From Clostridioides difficile (GTDB taxonomy: Bacteria > Bacillota > Clostridia > Peptostreptococcales > Peptostreptococcaceae), in NCBI RefSeq assembly GCF_001299635.1, contig NZ_JRHN01000034.1, positions 34,664 through 98,663 on the forward strand: a stretch of 64,000 nucleotides of DNA, written 5' to 3'. Each line of letters begins with the position of its first letter. Within the stretch, counting starts at the first letter, position 1. Positions 37,081 to 47,045 of the stretch are shown here, one piece after another. A program made the translations under genes and the position numbers. Under the pieces are notes generated by a model, which had not been told where the DNA came from, searched no databases, and saw nothing but the letters and a program-made list of their open reading frames with translations.

Positions 37081-38257
37081 AAAAAAAGTGATAGTACAAA
37101 TTTTTACAGGTGGATTTAAAAATAAAGAAATAAAATTTAATGATATAAAATGTAAGCTATTAGAATTGATGGAATATATTGATATAGAAAAGGTTATCAT
37201 GGGTTGGAATGTAGATAAAGAGTTATATATAAAAACTAAAAAATTGTTAAATAAATATAGTGTTGAATTATATCTTTGGTTACCATGCTTTTCGGAAATA
37301 GGATTGCTTGAAAAAAGTAATTTACTAATTGATTATACTGGAAAAGAAGTTAAGGGATATACTTTACAAGAAGATGAGAACTTTGAATTTTATTGTCCAA
37401 ATAATAAGGAAAATATAGAAAATGTAAAGAAAATATATAGTACTTATTTTAGTGAAATTGAATTTGATGGAATTTTTCTAGATAAGATAAGGTATGCTTC
37501 TTTTTCGAATAAGTTAAATGGTGTTTTTAATTGTTTTTGTAAAGATTGTTTAAATATATATGAAAGAAATAATATAGATAAAAAGTCATTAATAGTAGAA
37601 ATGAATAATGTATCTAACAAAGTGATAAGTAATAAAGATACTCCATTTGGCATAACAGAATACATTAATGGAAAATACAAATTTAAAAATAAAATATGGG
37701 AAAATTTTTTCGAAATAAAAAATCAAAGTATATACAATGCATTAGTAGATATAAGTAGTTATTTTAAAGATAAAGGATTGAAAATAGGCATAGATACTTT
37801 TTCTCCCTTTATTTCTTACTTTACGGGTCAAGATTTAGAAAGGCTACAAGAGGTAGCTGATTTTATAAAACCGATGATGTATAGAATTACAAAAGCTCCA
37901 GCAGGTTTACCATTTGAATTTGAAAAACTTATTGATGAATCTGTACAGGAAAATAAAGAGATTGTAAAACAAAAATTCTTAGATATTTTAGGGATTACAG
38001 AGTATGAAGGGGATGTATATCCCATAAAATTTGTACTAGAAGAAATAAATTTTATGACAAAAAATCTTACTAAAGATATATATGTAGGCATTGAAATTAA
38101 TAAAAAAGAAATTATAGCTCCTGTTACACCTAAATATATAAGTGAAAATATTTTAAATATAAATAAGACAGCAGTAAAAGGATATGTTTTATCTTGGGAC
38201 TTGTTATCAGCACCAAAAGAAAATATTGATGAAATTATAAAATGGTTTAGGAATTAG
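37073..38257 (+). CDS. Unassigned TIM-barrel-like protein, possible glycoside hydrolase
   Basis: A 394-residue cytoplasmic protein (no signal peptide). Family not certain. Segments such as VIMGWNVDKELYIKTKKLL, VELYLWLPCF, EIEFDGIFLDKIRYASFS and LKIGIDTFSPFISYFTGQDL alternate strands and helices like the beta/alpha barrel of hypothetical glycosidases (GHL/DUF4015-like), with acidic residues (D in FDGIFLDKIR, D in GIDTFSP) at strand ends. A short Cys pair CFCKDC lies at about 155-160. It overlaps the kinase gene by 8 bases, so it is part of the same sugar operon and may process the imported glycoside. Confidence 0.55.
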   Translation: MDRKKVIVQIFTGGFKNKEIKFNDIKCKLLELMEYIDIEKVIMGWNVDKELYIKTKKLLNKYSVELYLWLPCFSEIGLLEKSNLLIDYTGKEVKGYTLQEDENFEFYCPNNKENIENVKKIYSTYFSEIEFDGIFLDKIRYASFSNKLNGVFNCFCKDCLNIYERNNIDKKSLIVEMNNVSNKVISNKDTPFGITEYINGKYKFKNKIWENFFEIKNQSIYNALVDISSYFKDKGLKIGIDTFSPFISYFTGQDLERLQEVADFIKPMMYRITKAPAGLPFEFEKLIDESVQENKEIVKQKFLDILGITEYEGDVYPIKFVLEEINFMTKNLTKDIYVGIEINKKEIIAPVTPKYISENILNINKTAVKGYVLSWDLLSAPKENIDEIIKWFRN

Positions 38258-38269
38258 TGGGGTGATATA

Positions 38270-39766
38270 GTGAGTAAAATATTGGAAATGCAACAAATAT
38301 TTAAAAGTTTTGGAAAAGTAGATGTTTTAAATGGTATAGATTTCGAATTAGAAAAGGGAGAAGTAAGAGCTCTTTTGGGAGCTAATGGTGCAGGAAAATC
38401 TACACTTATTAAAATTTTAGGAGGAGTTCATGCTCAAACTAAAGGTAAAGTAATCCTAAAGGGTAAAGAAATTATGTTTAAAAATCCACATCATTCTAAA
38501 GAAAATGGTATTAGTATAATTTATCAAGAATTAAGTTTAATACCAACACTTACAGTTATAGAAAACGTTTTTCTTGGTAGAGAAACTTTAAAGGGAATTG
38601 TGTTTTTAAATAAGAAAGATATGCTAGAAGAATATATGAAGATTTGTGAAGATTTTGATTTTAATATAGACCCACATATAGTAGTGTCCAATTTGAGCGT
38701 AGCAAATCAACAAATGGTTGAGATAATGAAAGCAGTTTCATGTAATTCTGAAATTATCATAATGGATGAGCCAACAACATCACTTACTAATAATGAAAAA
38801 GAAGGATTGTTTAAAATAATAAACAGATTAAAATCTAAAGGTAAAACTATAGTTTATATTTCTCATATATTAGAGGAAGTGTTTAAGGTATGTGATAGTA
38901 CAAGTATAATGAAAAATGGAGTTATGATTGGAACTTATGATGTAAAAGATTTAAATAAATTAAAAATAACTCAACTTATGACAGGTGATGATAATCACAA
39001 ACTTATTGAGAAAAAGGATTATACATTTGCAAAGTATGAAGAACCCCCAGTACTAGAAGTTGAGAATATAAGTTGGTCTAATAAAATAAAAGATGTTTCA
39101 TTTAAAGTTTATAGAGGTGAAGTTGTAGGTCTTGCAGGTCTTGTAGGTTCAAGAAGAACTGAAATAATAAATTTGATATTTGGGATAGAGAATAAAGATA
39201 GTGGAGATATATTTATTAATGGTAAAAAAGTAGATATAACATCTCCTAAAATTGCTATAAAGAATAAAATAGGATTGATTCCTGAAGATAGAAAAAATCT
39301 GGGGTTAATTTTAGAGCAGGCTATATATACTAATTCAGCATCAGTACAAATTGATAAATTTAAGAAACTATTGTTTATAGATAGAAATAGAGAAATTGAA
39401 TTTTCTAAAAAAGGAGTTAAAGAACTAGGAATAAAAATTAGTGATGTAAAACAAGAGGTAAAGGAACTTAGTGGTGGAAACCAACAAAAAGTAGTAGTTT
39501 CTAAATGGCTAGACAAAGATTTAGATTTAATAATATATGATGAACCGACAAAAGGAATAGATATTGCTGCGAAAGAAGATATTTTTAATACAATAAAGGA
39601 ATTTTCAAGTAAAGGAATAGGAGTAATATTTATATCTTCTGATTTAGAAGAAGTAATAAGAGCAAGTGATAGAATTTTAGTAACTAGAGAAGGTTCTATT
39701 GTAGATGATTTAAAAAATGAAAATATAAAGGTTCAAGACATAATGAACAGTATATTTAATGTATAA
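38270..39766 (+). CDS. Ribose/galactose-type ABC importer, double ATPase subunit
   Basis: A 498-residue protein with two fused ABC domains, as in RbsA/MglA. The first half has Walker A GANGAGKST (about 36-44), signature-like NLSVANQQMVEI and Walker B IIMDEPTTSLT. The second half has a degenerate Walker A region (GLAGLVGSRRTEII), signature ELSGGNQQKVVVSKWL and IIYDEPTKGIDIAAK. It starts at GTG after GGGGTGATATA. It energises uptake with the following permease and binding protein. The substrate is likely a monosaccharide or amino sugar. Confidence 0.93.
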   Translation: MSKILEMQQIFKSFGKVDVLNGIDFELEKGEVRALLGANGAGKSTLIKILGGVHAQTKGKVILKGKEIMFKNPHHSKENGISIIYQELSLIPTLTVIENVFLGRETLKGIVFLNKKDMLEEYMKICEDFDFNIDPHIVVSNLSVANQQMVEIMKAVSCNSEIIIMDEPTTSLTNNEKEGLFKIINRLKSKGKTIVYISHILEEVFKVCDSTSIMKNGVMIGTYDVKDLNKLKITQLMTGDDNHKLIEKKDYTFAKYEEPPVLEVENISWSNKIKDVSFKVYRGEVVGLAGLVGSRRTEIINLIFGIENKDSGDIFINGKKVDITSPKIAIKNKIGLIPEDRKNLGLILEQAIYTNSASVQIDKFKKLLFIDRNREIEFSKKGVKELGIKISDVKQEVKELSGGNQQKVVVSKWLDKDLDLIIYDEPTKGIDIAAKEDIFNTIKEFSSKGIGVIFISSDLEEVIRASDRILVTREGSIVDDLKNENIKVQDIMNSIFNV

Positions 39767-39788
39767 AAAATGAAAATGGAGGACTGAG

Positions 39789-40739
39789 ATGAAAAAGGCT
39801 TTTGAGAAATTGAATTTAAGAGATTATGGAGTATTGCTAGGTTTTTTGGCTTTATGTATAGCCATAAGCATTGCAACTCCATCATTTTTAGGTAAGCAAA
39901 ATATACTTAATCTTTTACGACAATCTTCTATAATTGGAATAATTTCAGCGGGTATGACTTTTGTTATAATATCTGGCAACTTTGATATATCAGTTGGAGC
40001 AGTAGCAGCTCTTGCAGGTGCTATAACAATGAAATTTGCAACTGGTGGAACTAACTTGCTTGTATCTATGTTTTTAGGTATAGCAATTTGTGCAGTAATA
40101 GGATTAATCAATGGGATAGTAGTTGCCAAGATAAATGTACCATCGTTAATAGCCACTATGGCTATGGTCACTATTGTAAGAGGATTACTATTGATGCTTA
40201 CAGGAGGATATCCAATTACTGAAAATATACCAATACTTGATTACATTGGAAATGGATACTTGTTTAATATACCAATACCAGTAGTAATTTTCTTTATAGT
40301 AGTGTTAGTTTCATTTATTGTACTTAATAAAACTAAGTTTGGTAGATATGTTTATTCTGTAGGGGGAAATCAAGAAGCAAGTAAACTTAATGGTATAAAT
40401 GTAGACTCTCATAAAATAAAAGTATTTATTATTAATGCTATACTTGCAGGGATAGCTGGTATTGTACTAACTGGAAGACTTGGGACTGCAACTGCAATTG
40501 CAGGTGAAGGGTATGATATGGATGCAATTGCATCTGTAGTAATAGGAGGTACATCAGTAGCAGGAGGCTCTGGCTCTGTACTTAAAACTGTTATAGGTGT
40601 GTTACTTATGAGTGTTATAAACAACAGTTTTAACCTTCTTGGAATAGATGTATATTTCCAATACATATTTAAAGGATTAATAATTTTAGCAGCAGTTGGA
40701 TTTGATTCTTATAGCAAGAAGAAGCTTGCTTCAAGATAA
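39789..40739 (+). CDS. Ribose-type ABC importer permease
   Basis: A 316-residue polytopic membrane protein of the RbsC/BPD_transp_2 family: GMTFVIISGNFDISVGAVAALAG-like segment (quoted part: VIISGNFDISVGAVAALAG) and the EAA-like region RYVYSVGGNQEASKLNGINV. About 9-10 membrane segments. It follows the ATPase by 22 bases with SD TGGAGGACTGAG. Confidence 0.93.
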   Translation: MKKAFEKLNLRDYGVLLGFLALCIAISIATPSFLGKQNILNLLRQSSIIGIISAGMTFVIISGNFDISVGAVAALAGAITMKFATGGTNLLVSMFLGIAICAVIGLINGIVVAKINVPSLIATMAMVTIVRGLLLMLTGGYPITENIPILDYIGNGYLFNIPIPVVIFFIVVLVSFIVLNKTKFGRYVYSVGGNQEASKLNGINVDSHKIKVFIINAILAGIAGIVLTGRLGTATAIAGEGYDMDAIASVVIGGTSVAGGSGSVLKTVIGVLLMSVINNSFNLLGIDVYFQYIFKGLIILAAVGFDSYSKKKLASR

Positions 40740-40760
40740 AAAATAAGGAGGGATTTTTTT

Positions 40761-41723
40761 ATGAAAAAATTAATGAAACATTTAGCATTGTTGCTATCAC
40801 TTGTTATGATATTTGGTTTGGTTGGTTGTTCAAATGGTGGTGACAAAGAAAAAAATGGAGAAAAGAAAATAGCAGTATTACTACCAGGTTCAACGGGTTA
40901 CTTTGTAGCAACTAAACAAGGTATAGATGCAAAATCTAAAGAATTAGGTGTAAATGTAGAATATGCAGATGCTCAATGGGATGCTAGTAAACAATTGTCA
41001 CAAGCTGAAGATTTTATGGCTAAAGGTGTAGATATGATTGCATTGTGTGGAGTTGATTCTGCTGTGAGCGAGAGAATAGTTAAAGCTGCTAATGATTCAG
41101 AGGTTCCTATAATAGCATTTACAAATTCTATAGGAAGTAACCCAACAGGAGAATTCAAAGGTTTAGTTACATATATAGGACAAAATGAGGAAGAGACAGG
41201 AGCTTTAACAGGTAAAATTGCTAAAAACTTGTTAGGAGAAGCTGGTGGAAAAGCTGTGTTAATAGAAGGTGTTCCAGGGACTACTCCACAAGTATTAAGA
41301 AAAAAAGGTCTTGAAAAAGAATTAAAAGATAGCAATATACAAATAATTTATAATCAAACTTCAAATTGGGAAAAGGAACAAGCTTTAAAAGTAACAGAAG
41401 ACTTAATTCAAAAGAAAACTGATTTTAATGTTATAATATGCCAAGATGATAACTCTGCTACAGGAGCAGGACAAGCCTTAAAGGATGCTGGTCTTAAAGA
41501 TAAAGTTAAAGTTATAGGTTTGGGTGGAAGTAAAGATGGATTAAAAGCTATAACTGATGGATTAATAGATGGAACAACATATATGTCTGCAGTGCAAGAA
41601 GGAGCATTAGTTGTAGAAAAAGCGTCTAAGATTTTAAAAGGTGAAAAAGTAGAACCTGTTACACAAATTAAGCAAGTTGAAGTTAACAAGGATAACATTT
41701 CAGAATTTAAAGGTGAGTGGTAA
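40761..41723 (+). CDS. Sugar-binding lipoprotein of the ABC importer
   Basis: A 320-residue exported lipoprotein: signal peptide ending LVGC (C23) and then a low-complexity Lys/Glu/Gly linker. A periplasmic-binding-protein type 1 fold follows (IAVLLPGSTGYFVATKQGID; QLSQAEDFMAKGVDMIALCG; VIICQDDNSATGAGQALKDAG). It resembles ribose-binding RbsB. It delivers the sugar to the permease. Last gene of the operon, ended by a terminator. SD AAGGAGGGATTTTTTT. Confidence 0.93.
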   Translation: MKKLMKHLALLLSLVMIFGLVGCSNGGDKEKNGEKKIAVLLPGSTGYFVATKQGIDAKSKELGVNVEYADAQWDASKQLSQAEDFMAKGVDMIALCGVDSAVSERIVKAANDSEVPIIAFTNSIGSNPTGEFKGLVTYIGQNEEETGALTGKIAKNLLGEAGGKAVLIEGVPGTTPQVLRKKGLEKELKDSNIQIIYNQTSNWEKEQALKVTEDLIQKKTDFNVIICQDDNSATGAGQALKDAGLKDKVKVIGLGGSKDGLKAITDGLIDGTTYMSAVQEGALVVEKASKILKGEKVEPVTQIKQVEVNKDNISEFKGEW

Positions 41724-41744
41724 AAGATAGTAAATAAAATTTGT

Positions 41745-41783
41745 AGAGTTACTTTATATAGTTTCTAAAGTAACTCTTTTTTT
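41745..41783 (+). terminator. Terminator of the sugar ABC operon
   Basis: AGAGTTACTTTA with TAAAGTAACTCT and a run of seven Ts, just after the binding-protein gene. Confidence 0.92.
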
Positions 41784-41945
41784 GTGGACTTAGTTATAGA
41801 TTGTTGGATAGTATTTCTAAACAAATAAAAAATTAATATAAACAAAGACTTAATTATACTAAATTATAAGTCAAATTAATATAAACTTTTGTAAAAAAGG
41901 AAAACGTCTGAGGTATTGGAATGACTGTGTTATATACATGGGTTT

Positions 41946-42004
41946 AAAAAAACATAAAAAAACATAAAAAAATTGTTGAAAAAAACATAAAAATTTTGTA
42001 TAAT
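41946..42004 (+). promoter_or_regulatory. Promoter preceded by A-rich decamer repeats, upstream of the YitT gene
   Basis: Three to four copies of an AAAAAAACAT-like unit (about 41945-41990) run into TTGAAA (41976-41981), a 17-base spacer and TATAAT (41999-42004). The A-tracts spaced at about ten bases could act as an intrinsically curved UP-like element. A small dyad, TATACAAA/TTTGTATA (about 42025-42050), follows. The rest of 41784-42085 holds no gene that I can see. Confidence 0.65.
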
Positions 42005-42085
42005 TAAAGATTCGAAAAGTGCGGTATACAAAGCCATTTCTTTTGTATATAATATATATAAATTAAGAAAAAGGAAGGGATATGT

Positions 42086-42718
42086 ATGGCCAGGCGGTTA
42101 TTTTTAGAAAGGATTGGACTTATATTTTTAGGTTCAGCAATATTGGCATTTGGAGTTTACAATTTTTATTATTTAAACAACATAACAGAAGGTGGAGTGT
42201 TAGGTATTTTACTACTGCTAAAAAATTTATTCAATATACAGCCAGCAATAGCAAATGTTGTAATAGATGGTTTACTACTTTTAGTAGGATATAAATTTTT
42301 CGGTAAAAAATTCCTTATATATTCAATAGTAGCTTCTATAACTTTTTCAGTGTTATATGATTTATTTGAAGCTATAGGACCTCTGGTACCACAATCACAA
42401 AATATGCTTTTATCAACTGTTTTGGCAGGTGTAACTGTTGGAACTGGTGTAGGGATAGTAGTAAAAGCAGGTTGTGCATCAGGAGGAGACGATGCTTTAG
42501 CATTAGTAATTTCTAAGACTACATCTTTGAACATAGGGCAAGTTTATTTAGCAACAGATGTTATTGTATTGTTGTTATCATTATTTTATCTATCAGCATT
42601 TGATATATTTTATTCTTTGATTGCTGTTACAATTAGTGGTAAAGTAATTGATTTTATTTATTATCATGGCAAAAGTTTAGATATGGATATAAGTAATGAC
42701 ATAGTTCCAGAATGTTAA
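42086..42718 (+). CDS. YitT-family membrane protein
   Basis: A 210-residue protein with 5-6 membrane segments and family features: ITEGGVLGILLLLKNLF (about 32-48), LLLVGYKFFGKKFLIYS, and GTGVGIVVKAGCASGGDDALAL (quoted part: VVKAGCASGGDDALAL). It corresponds to the YitT_membrane domain without the cytosolic DUF2179 tail found in longer members. Function unknown. Monocistronic. SD AAGGAAGGGATATGT. Confidence 0.85.
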   Translation: MARRLFLERIGLIFLGSAILAFGVYNFYYLNNITEGGVLGILLLLKNLFNIQPAIANVVIDGLLLLVGYKFFGKKFLIYSIVASITFSVLYDLFEAIGPLVPQSQNMLLSTVLAGVTVGTGVGIVVKAGCASGGDDALALVISKTTSLNIGQVYLATDVIVLLLSLFYLSAFDIFYSLIAVTISGKVIDFIYYHGKSLDMDISNDIVPEC

Positions 42719-42746
42719 TATAAATTAAATAACATTAGCTTTTATT

Positions 42747-42774
42747 AAAGATGGCAAATTTGCCATCTTTTTTT
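42747..42774 (+). terminator. Terminator after the YitT gene
   Basis: AAAGATGGCA/TGCCATCTTT hairpin with a four-base loop and a following T run. Confidence 0.92.
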
Positions 42775-43012
42775 GCGTTTATATATTTGTAGTAGGTATT
42801 TCTTAATCGAGATTTTTATAAATTTAGGATAAGAAATTGTATTGAAATTGCTAGGAATACGGTTGCTAGATGTATATTTTAAAAACTCAATTTTATATTT
42901 ATGAAATACTAATCAGTAACAGATGTTTCTTAATCCTATCTTTATACCTAAAATGATAAGATAAATGAAGTAGCAATACAAAACTAAAATTTGTAAAAGA
43001 AATTAAAGTAAA
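42775..43012. other. Leader region upstream of the kdp operon
   Basis: TTTCTTAATC occurs twice (about 42799 and 42926). The first copy can pair with GGATAAGAAA at about 42827. No c-di-AMP (ydaO) riboswitch could be recognised. No clear promoter and no kdpDE genes are seen. Confidence 0.35.
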
Positions 43013-43025
43013 TGGAGGAGTTAAA

Positions 43026-43121
43026 ATGTTGGATATAGTTATGATAGCATTGTTACTCATAGGATTTATTTCCATGAAGTTGCTTGCTGACTGGTGTGGG
43101 AAACAAACAGAAAAAAAATAA
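43026..43121 (+). CDS. 31-residue membrane protein at the head of the kdp operon
   Basis: An ATG after GGAGGAGTTAAA encodes a 31-residue protein: one hydrophobic helix (MLDIVMIALLLIGFISMKLL), then ADWCGKQTEKK, a polar basic tail. It precedes kdpF by 23 bases and both have strong SD sites, so it is probably translated. Too short for most gene callers. It may be an additional small subunit or regulator of KdpFABC; no function is established from sequence. Confidence 0.65.
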   Translation: MLDIVMIALLLIGFISMKLLADWCGKQTEKK

Positions 43122-43144
43122 TGTAATGTATGGAGGGATTACCT

Positions 43145-43222
43145 ATGTGGTTTCTGGCAGTTGTAATTATAATGTTAATAATATATTTGGTGTATGCGCT
43201 TATTAATCCTGAAAAATTTTAA
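43145..43222 (+). CDS. kdpF: KdpF small subunit of the potassium pump
   Basis: A 25-residue protein of one membrane helix ending YLVYALINPEKF. The family-typical C-terminus (YAL-x-x-PEKF) is the hallmark of KdpF, which stabilises the KdpABC complex. SD GGAGGGATTACCT; 46 bases before kdpA. Confidence 0.9.
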   Translation: MWFLAVVIIMLIIYLVYALINPEKF

Positions 43223-43268
43223 ACAGTATAAGGCTAATAAGTAAGCTGAATTGGGGGGAACAATTTTT

Positions 43269-44945
43269 ATGGTGCAGATAGTAATAGTGTTAGCGATTTT
43301 TATGATTTTAGTAATACCTATGGGCAAGTATTTATACCATATAGCTACTAATCAAAAAACATTTGGAGATAGACTATTTGATAAAGTAGACAATTGTATA
43401 TATAAGGTATGTAGTATAGATAAGAAAAAAGAAATGAACTGGAAACAGTATGCATTAGCTTTAGTATTTACAAATGCAGCTATGGTATTTATAGGATATA
43501 TCATACTTAGAACTCAAAGTATGCATATCTTTAATCCAAGTGGAATTAAAGGTATGGAACAAGGTTTATCATTTAATACAATAATAAGTTTTATGACAAA
43601 TACAAACCTTCAACATTATTCAGGTGAATCAGGTCTTTCATATTTTAGTCAGATGACAGTAATAATATACATGATGTTTACATCAGCAGCAACAGGATAT
43701 TCAGCAGCTATGGCATTTGTAAGAGGTTTGGTTGGCAAAAAGAAAACATTGGGAAATTTTTATGTAGATTTAATTAGAATAACAACAAGAGTACTTTTAC
43801 CAGGAGCTTTAATTGTTGGAATTATATTAGTTACACAAGGAGTACCACAAACTTTTGCTGGAACAGAAACAGTGACTACTATAGAAGGAAAGCTTCAAGA
43901 TATAGCTAGAGGGCCTGTAGCAGCTCTTGAATCAATCAAACATTTAGGAACAAATGGTGGTGGATTCTTTGGTTCAAATTCATCACACCCATTTGAAAAT
44001 CCAACTATTATATCAAATATAGTAGAAATGTTGTCTATGATGATATTACCAGGAGCTTGTGTTGTTGCATTTGGGCATATGATAAAGAATAAAAAACAAG
44101 GTTGGGTTGTGTTTGGTGCAATGTCAATCATATTTTTAATAGGTCTAGTAGTTTGTTTTAAAGCAGAGAGTGCAGGAAATCCTATTTTATCACAATTAGG
44201 ACTTAGTCAAAGTATGGGAAGTATGGAAGGTAAGGAAGTTAGATTTGGTATAGCACAGTCTGCATTATTTACAACAGTAACTACTTCGTTTACAACAGGT
44301 ACAGTTAATAATATGCATGATACCTTAACTCCTTTAGGAGGTTTAGTACCACTTTTGAATATGATGTTAAATGTCGTGTTTGGTGGTAAAGGTGTAGGTC
44401 TTATGAATATGTTGATGTACGCTATAATAGCAGTATTTTTATGTGGATTGATGGTAGGAAGAACTCCAGAATTTTTGACTAAGAAAATAGAAGGAAAAGA
44501 AATGAAGCTTATTGCTTTACTTATTATACTACATCCACTTTTGATACTTATGTTTTCTGGTCTTTCAGTTGCAGTACCAGCAGGGCTTGAAGGAATTTCA
44601 AATCCTGGATTCCATGGATTATCACAAGTATTATATGAATTTGCATCTTCAGCAGCTAATAATGGTTCAGGATTTGAAGGTCTAGGAGATAATACTATGT
44701 TTTGGAATATAACAACAGGCATAGTTATGTTCTTTGGAAGATATGTATCTATTATAATACTACTTGCGATATCAAGTTTATTGGCATCTAAAAAAGCTGT
44801 AAGTGAAAGTATAGGAACACTTAGAACAGATAATTTCACATTTACAATAATTTTAGTACTGGTTGTTTTAATTGTTGGTGCTTTAACATTTTTCCCAGCC
44901 TTAGCGCTTGGACCTATTTCAGAGCATCTAGTGTTATGGCACTAA
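43269..44945 (+). CDS. kdpA: Potassium-transporting ATPase subunit A
   Basis: A 558-residue polytopic protein related to K+ channels, containing four selectivity-filter-like segments, for example FMTNTNLQHYSGESGLSYFS (about 110), LGTNGGGFFGSNSSHPFENP (about 225), TTSFTTGTVNNMHDTLTP and SSAANNGSGFEGLG. ATG 43269 is chosen because GGGGGGA lies 8 bases before it. An upstream TTG would put that SD inside the gene. It forms the K+-selective entry pathway of the Kdp pump at very low external potassium. Confidence 0.95.
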   Translation: MVQIVIVLAIFMILVIPMGKYLYHIATNQKTFGDRLFDKVDNCIYKVCSIDKKKEMNWKQYALALVFTNAAMVFIGYIILRTQSMHIFNPSGIKGMEQGLSFNTIISFMTNTNLQHYSGESGLSYFSQMTVIIYMMFTSAATGYSAAMAFVRGLVGKKKTLGNFYVDLIRITTRVLLPGALIVGIILVTQGVPQTFAGTETVTTIEGKLQDIARGPVAALESIKHLGTNGGGFFGSNSSHPFENPTIISNIVEMLSMMILPGACVVAFGHMIKNKKQGWVVFGAMSIIFLIGLVVCFKAESAGNPILSQLGLSQSMGSMEGKEVRFGIAQSALFTTVTTSFTTGTVNNMHDTLTPLGGLVPLLNMMLNVVFGGKGVGLMNMLMYAIIAVFLCGLMVGRTPEFLTKKIEGKEMKLIALLIILHPLLILMFSGLSVAVPAGLEGISNPGFHGLSQVLYEFASSAANNGSGFEGLGDNTMFWNITTGIVMFFGRYVSIIILLAISSLLASKKAVSESIGTLRTDNFTFTIILVLVVLIVGALTFFPALALGPISEHLVLWH

Positions 44946-44969
44946 AAAATTGGGAGGGAGTAAAGTTTT

Positions 44970-47027
44970 ATGGAAACTAAAAAAACAAAGTTTATTACAA
45001 AAGATATATTCAAAACTTCCATTATAGAAGCTTTTAAAAAGTTAAATCCTAAATATATGATGAAAAATCCAGTTATGTTTGTTGTAGAGATTGGATTTAT
45101 AGTAACATTGATACTTACAATAATACCTAGCTTGTTTGGTGATGAAGGTAATAATTTAAGAGCATATAATGGGATTGTGACAATAATATTATTTATAACA
45201 GTTCTTTTTGCGAATTTTGCTGAAGCTGTAGCTGAAGGTAGAGGAAAAGCCCAAGCAGATACATTGAAGAAAACTAGAAAAGACACAGTAGCAAGGGTTT
45301 TCGATAAGCTAGGAAATGAAAAAATGATAAGTGCAAGTGAATTAAAACTTGGCGATATTGTTTTGGTAAATGCAGGAGAAGTTATTCCAAATGATGGAGA
45401 AGTTATAGAAGGAATAGCTTCTGTGGATGAATCAGCAATAACTGGAGAATCCGCACCTGTTATGAGGGAATCTGGTGGAGATTTTGCTTCTGTTACAGGA
45501 GGTACTACAGTTGTAAGTGACTGGTTAAAAATAAAAATAACAACAAAACCAGGAGAATCGTTCTTAGATAAAATGATAGCTCTTGTGGAAGGTGCTTCAA
45601 GACAAAAAACACCAAATGAGATTGCCTTAAATACCTTGTTAGTAGGGTTAACACTTATATTTATGGTTGTTTTAATCTCTCTTTATCCAATGGCAAATTA
45701 TGCAGGTGTAAAGATTCCAATTTCTACTATGGTAGCACTTTTGGTTTGCTTAATACCAACTACTATAGGAGGCCTATTGTCAGCCATTGGTATTGCAGGT
45801 ATGGATAGAGTAACTAGATTCAATGTAATTGCAATGTCAGGAAAAGCAGTAGAAGCTTGTGGTGATGTTGATACTATGATTTTAGATAAGACAGGTACCA
45901 TTACTTATGGAAATAGACTTGCGTCAGAATTTATAGCAGTTGGAAATGCAGATTCAAAAGATTTAATAAATTATTCTGTTATGTGTTCATTAAAAGATGA
46001 TACACCAGAAGGAAAGTCTATAGTTGATTTAGGTGTGAAATTAGGTTCAACAGGTAAAACAAAAGAGGCAGCTGAAGCTGAATTCATAGAGTTTTCTGCA
46101 CAGACTAGAATGAGTGGAATTAATTTAGCTGATGGTAGAGCTATAAGAAAAGGTGCTTATGATAGTATAATAAAACGAGTAAAAGAATCTGGTGGGGTAG
46201 TACCAGAAGATTTAGAAGAAAATGTAAACAGAGTGGCTAAATTAGGAGGAACACCTTTAGTAGTGTGTGTGGATAATGAGATATATGGGATTATCTACTT
46301 AAAGGATACTGTAAAATCAGGGCTTGTAGAAAGGTTTGCTAGACTTCGTGAGATAGGAATAAAGACAATAATGTGCACAGGGGATAATCCCTTGACAGCA
46401 GCTACAATTGCAAGAGAAGCTGGAGTAGATGGATTTATTGCAGAATGTAAACCAGAAGATAAAATAGATGCTATAAAGAAAGAACAATTAGAAGGTAAAA
46501 TAGTAGCTATGACAGGTGATGGAACAAATGATGCTCCTGCACTTGCTCAGGCGGATGTAGGTCTTGCTATGAACAGTGGTACAACATCTGCAAAAGAAGC
46601 AGCAAATATGGTAGATTTAGATTCAGACCCAACTAAGATATTAGAAGTTGTTGAAATAGGAAAACAACTTTTGATAACTCGTGGAGCTTTGACAACTTTT
46701 AGTATAGCAAATGATGTTGCAAAATATTTTGCAATTATACCAGCTATATTTACTCTTGCGATACCTCAGATGGAGATATTAAATATAATGAAACTTTCTA
46801 CATCATTTAGTGCGATATTATCAGCTTTAATATTTAATGCTATAATAATCCCTTGTTTAATACCTCTTGCAATGAAAGGTGTAAAATATAGACCTATGAA
46901 GTCACAAGCTATGTTAATGAGAAACATGATTATATTTGGTCTTGGTGGGGTTATAGTACCATTTTTAGGAATAAAATTAATTGATTTATTAATTACACCT
47001 TTAGTAATGGTTCTTAATTTAGGTTAA
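44970..47027 (+). CDS. kdpB: Potassium-transporting ATPase subunit B
   Basis: A 685-residue P-type ATPase. Phosphorylation site D306 in [13 protein letters not shown], actuator motif [12 protein letters not shown] (about 152-163), nucleotide-binding KGAYDSI, and hinge [18 protein letters not shown]. Membrane part contains the shortened set of helices typical of KdpB. It couples ATP hydrolysis to K+ transport by KdpA. SD GGGAGGGAGTAAAG, 24 bases after kdpA. Confidence 0.97.
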   Translation: METKKTKFITKDIFKTSIIEAFKKLNPKYMMKNPVMFVVEIGFIVTLILTIIPSLFGDEGNNLRAYNGIVTIILFITVLFANFAEAVAEGRGKAQADTLKKTRKDTVARVFDKLGNEKMISASELKLGDIVLVNAGEVIPNDGEVIEGIASVDESAITGESAPVMRESGGDFASVTGGTTVVSDWLKIKITTKPGESFLDKMIALVEGASRQKTPNEIALNTLLVGLTLIFMVVLISLYPMANYAGVKIPISTMVALLVCLIPTTIGGLLSAIGIAGMDRVTRFNVIAMSGKAVEACGDVDTMILDKTGTITYGNRLASEFIAVGNADSKDLINYSVMCSLKDDTPEGKSIVDLGVKLGSTGKTKEAAEAEFIEFSAQTRMSGINLADGRAIRKGAYDSIIKRVKESGGVVPEDLEENVNRVAKLGGTPLVVCVDNEIYGIIYLKDTVKSGLVERFARLREIGIKTIMCTGDNPLTAATIAREAGVDGFIAECKPEDKIDAIKKEQLEGKIVAMTGDGTNDAPALAQADVGLAMNSGTTSAKEAANMVDLDSDPTKILEVVEIGKQLLITRGALTTFSIANDVAKYFAIIPAIFTLAIPQMEILNIMKLSTSFSAILSALIFNAIIIPCLIPLAMKGVKYRPMKSQAMLMRNMIIFGLGGVIVPFLGIKLIDLLITPLVMVLNLG

Positions 47028-47045
47028 TAAATGGAGGATATAAAA

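Noticed and set aside
42169..42534. Minus-strand open frame of 121 codons
   Set aside because: Antisense shadow of the YitT-family gene.
42775..43025. c-di-AMP (ydaO) riboswitch before kdp
   Set aside because: Looked for because related kdp genes can have one; the conserved GGGG/CGC-type core was not found.
44207..44839. 210-codon open frame on the minus strand
   Set aside because: It lies wholly opposite kdpA, has no SD and no recognisable domain; it mirrors the codon bias of the real gene.
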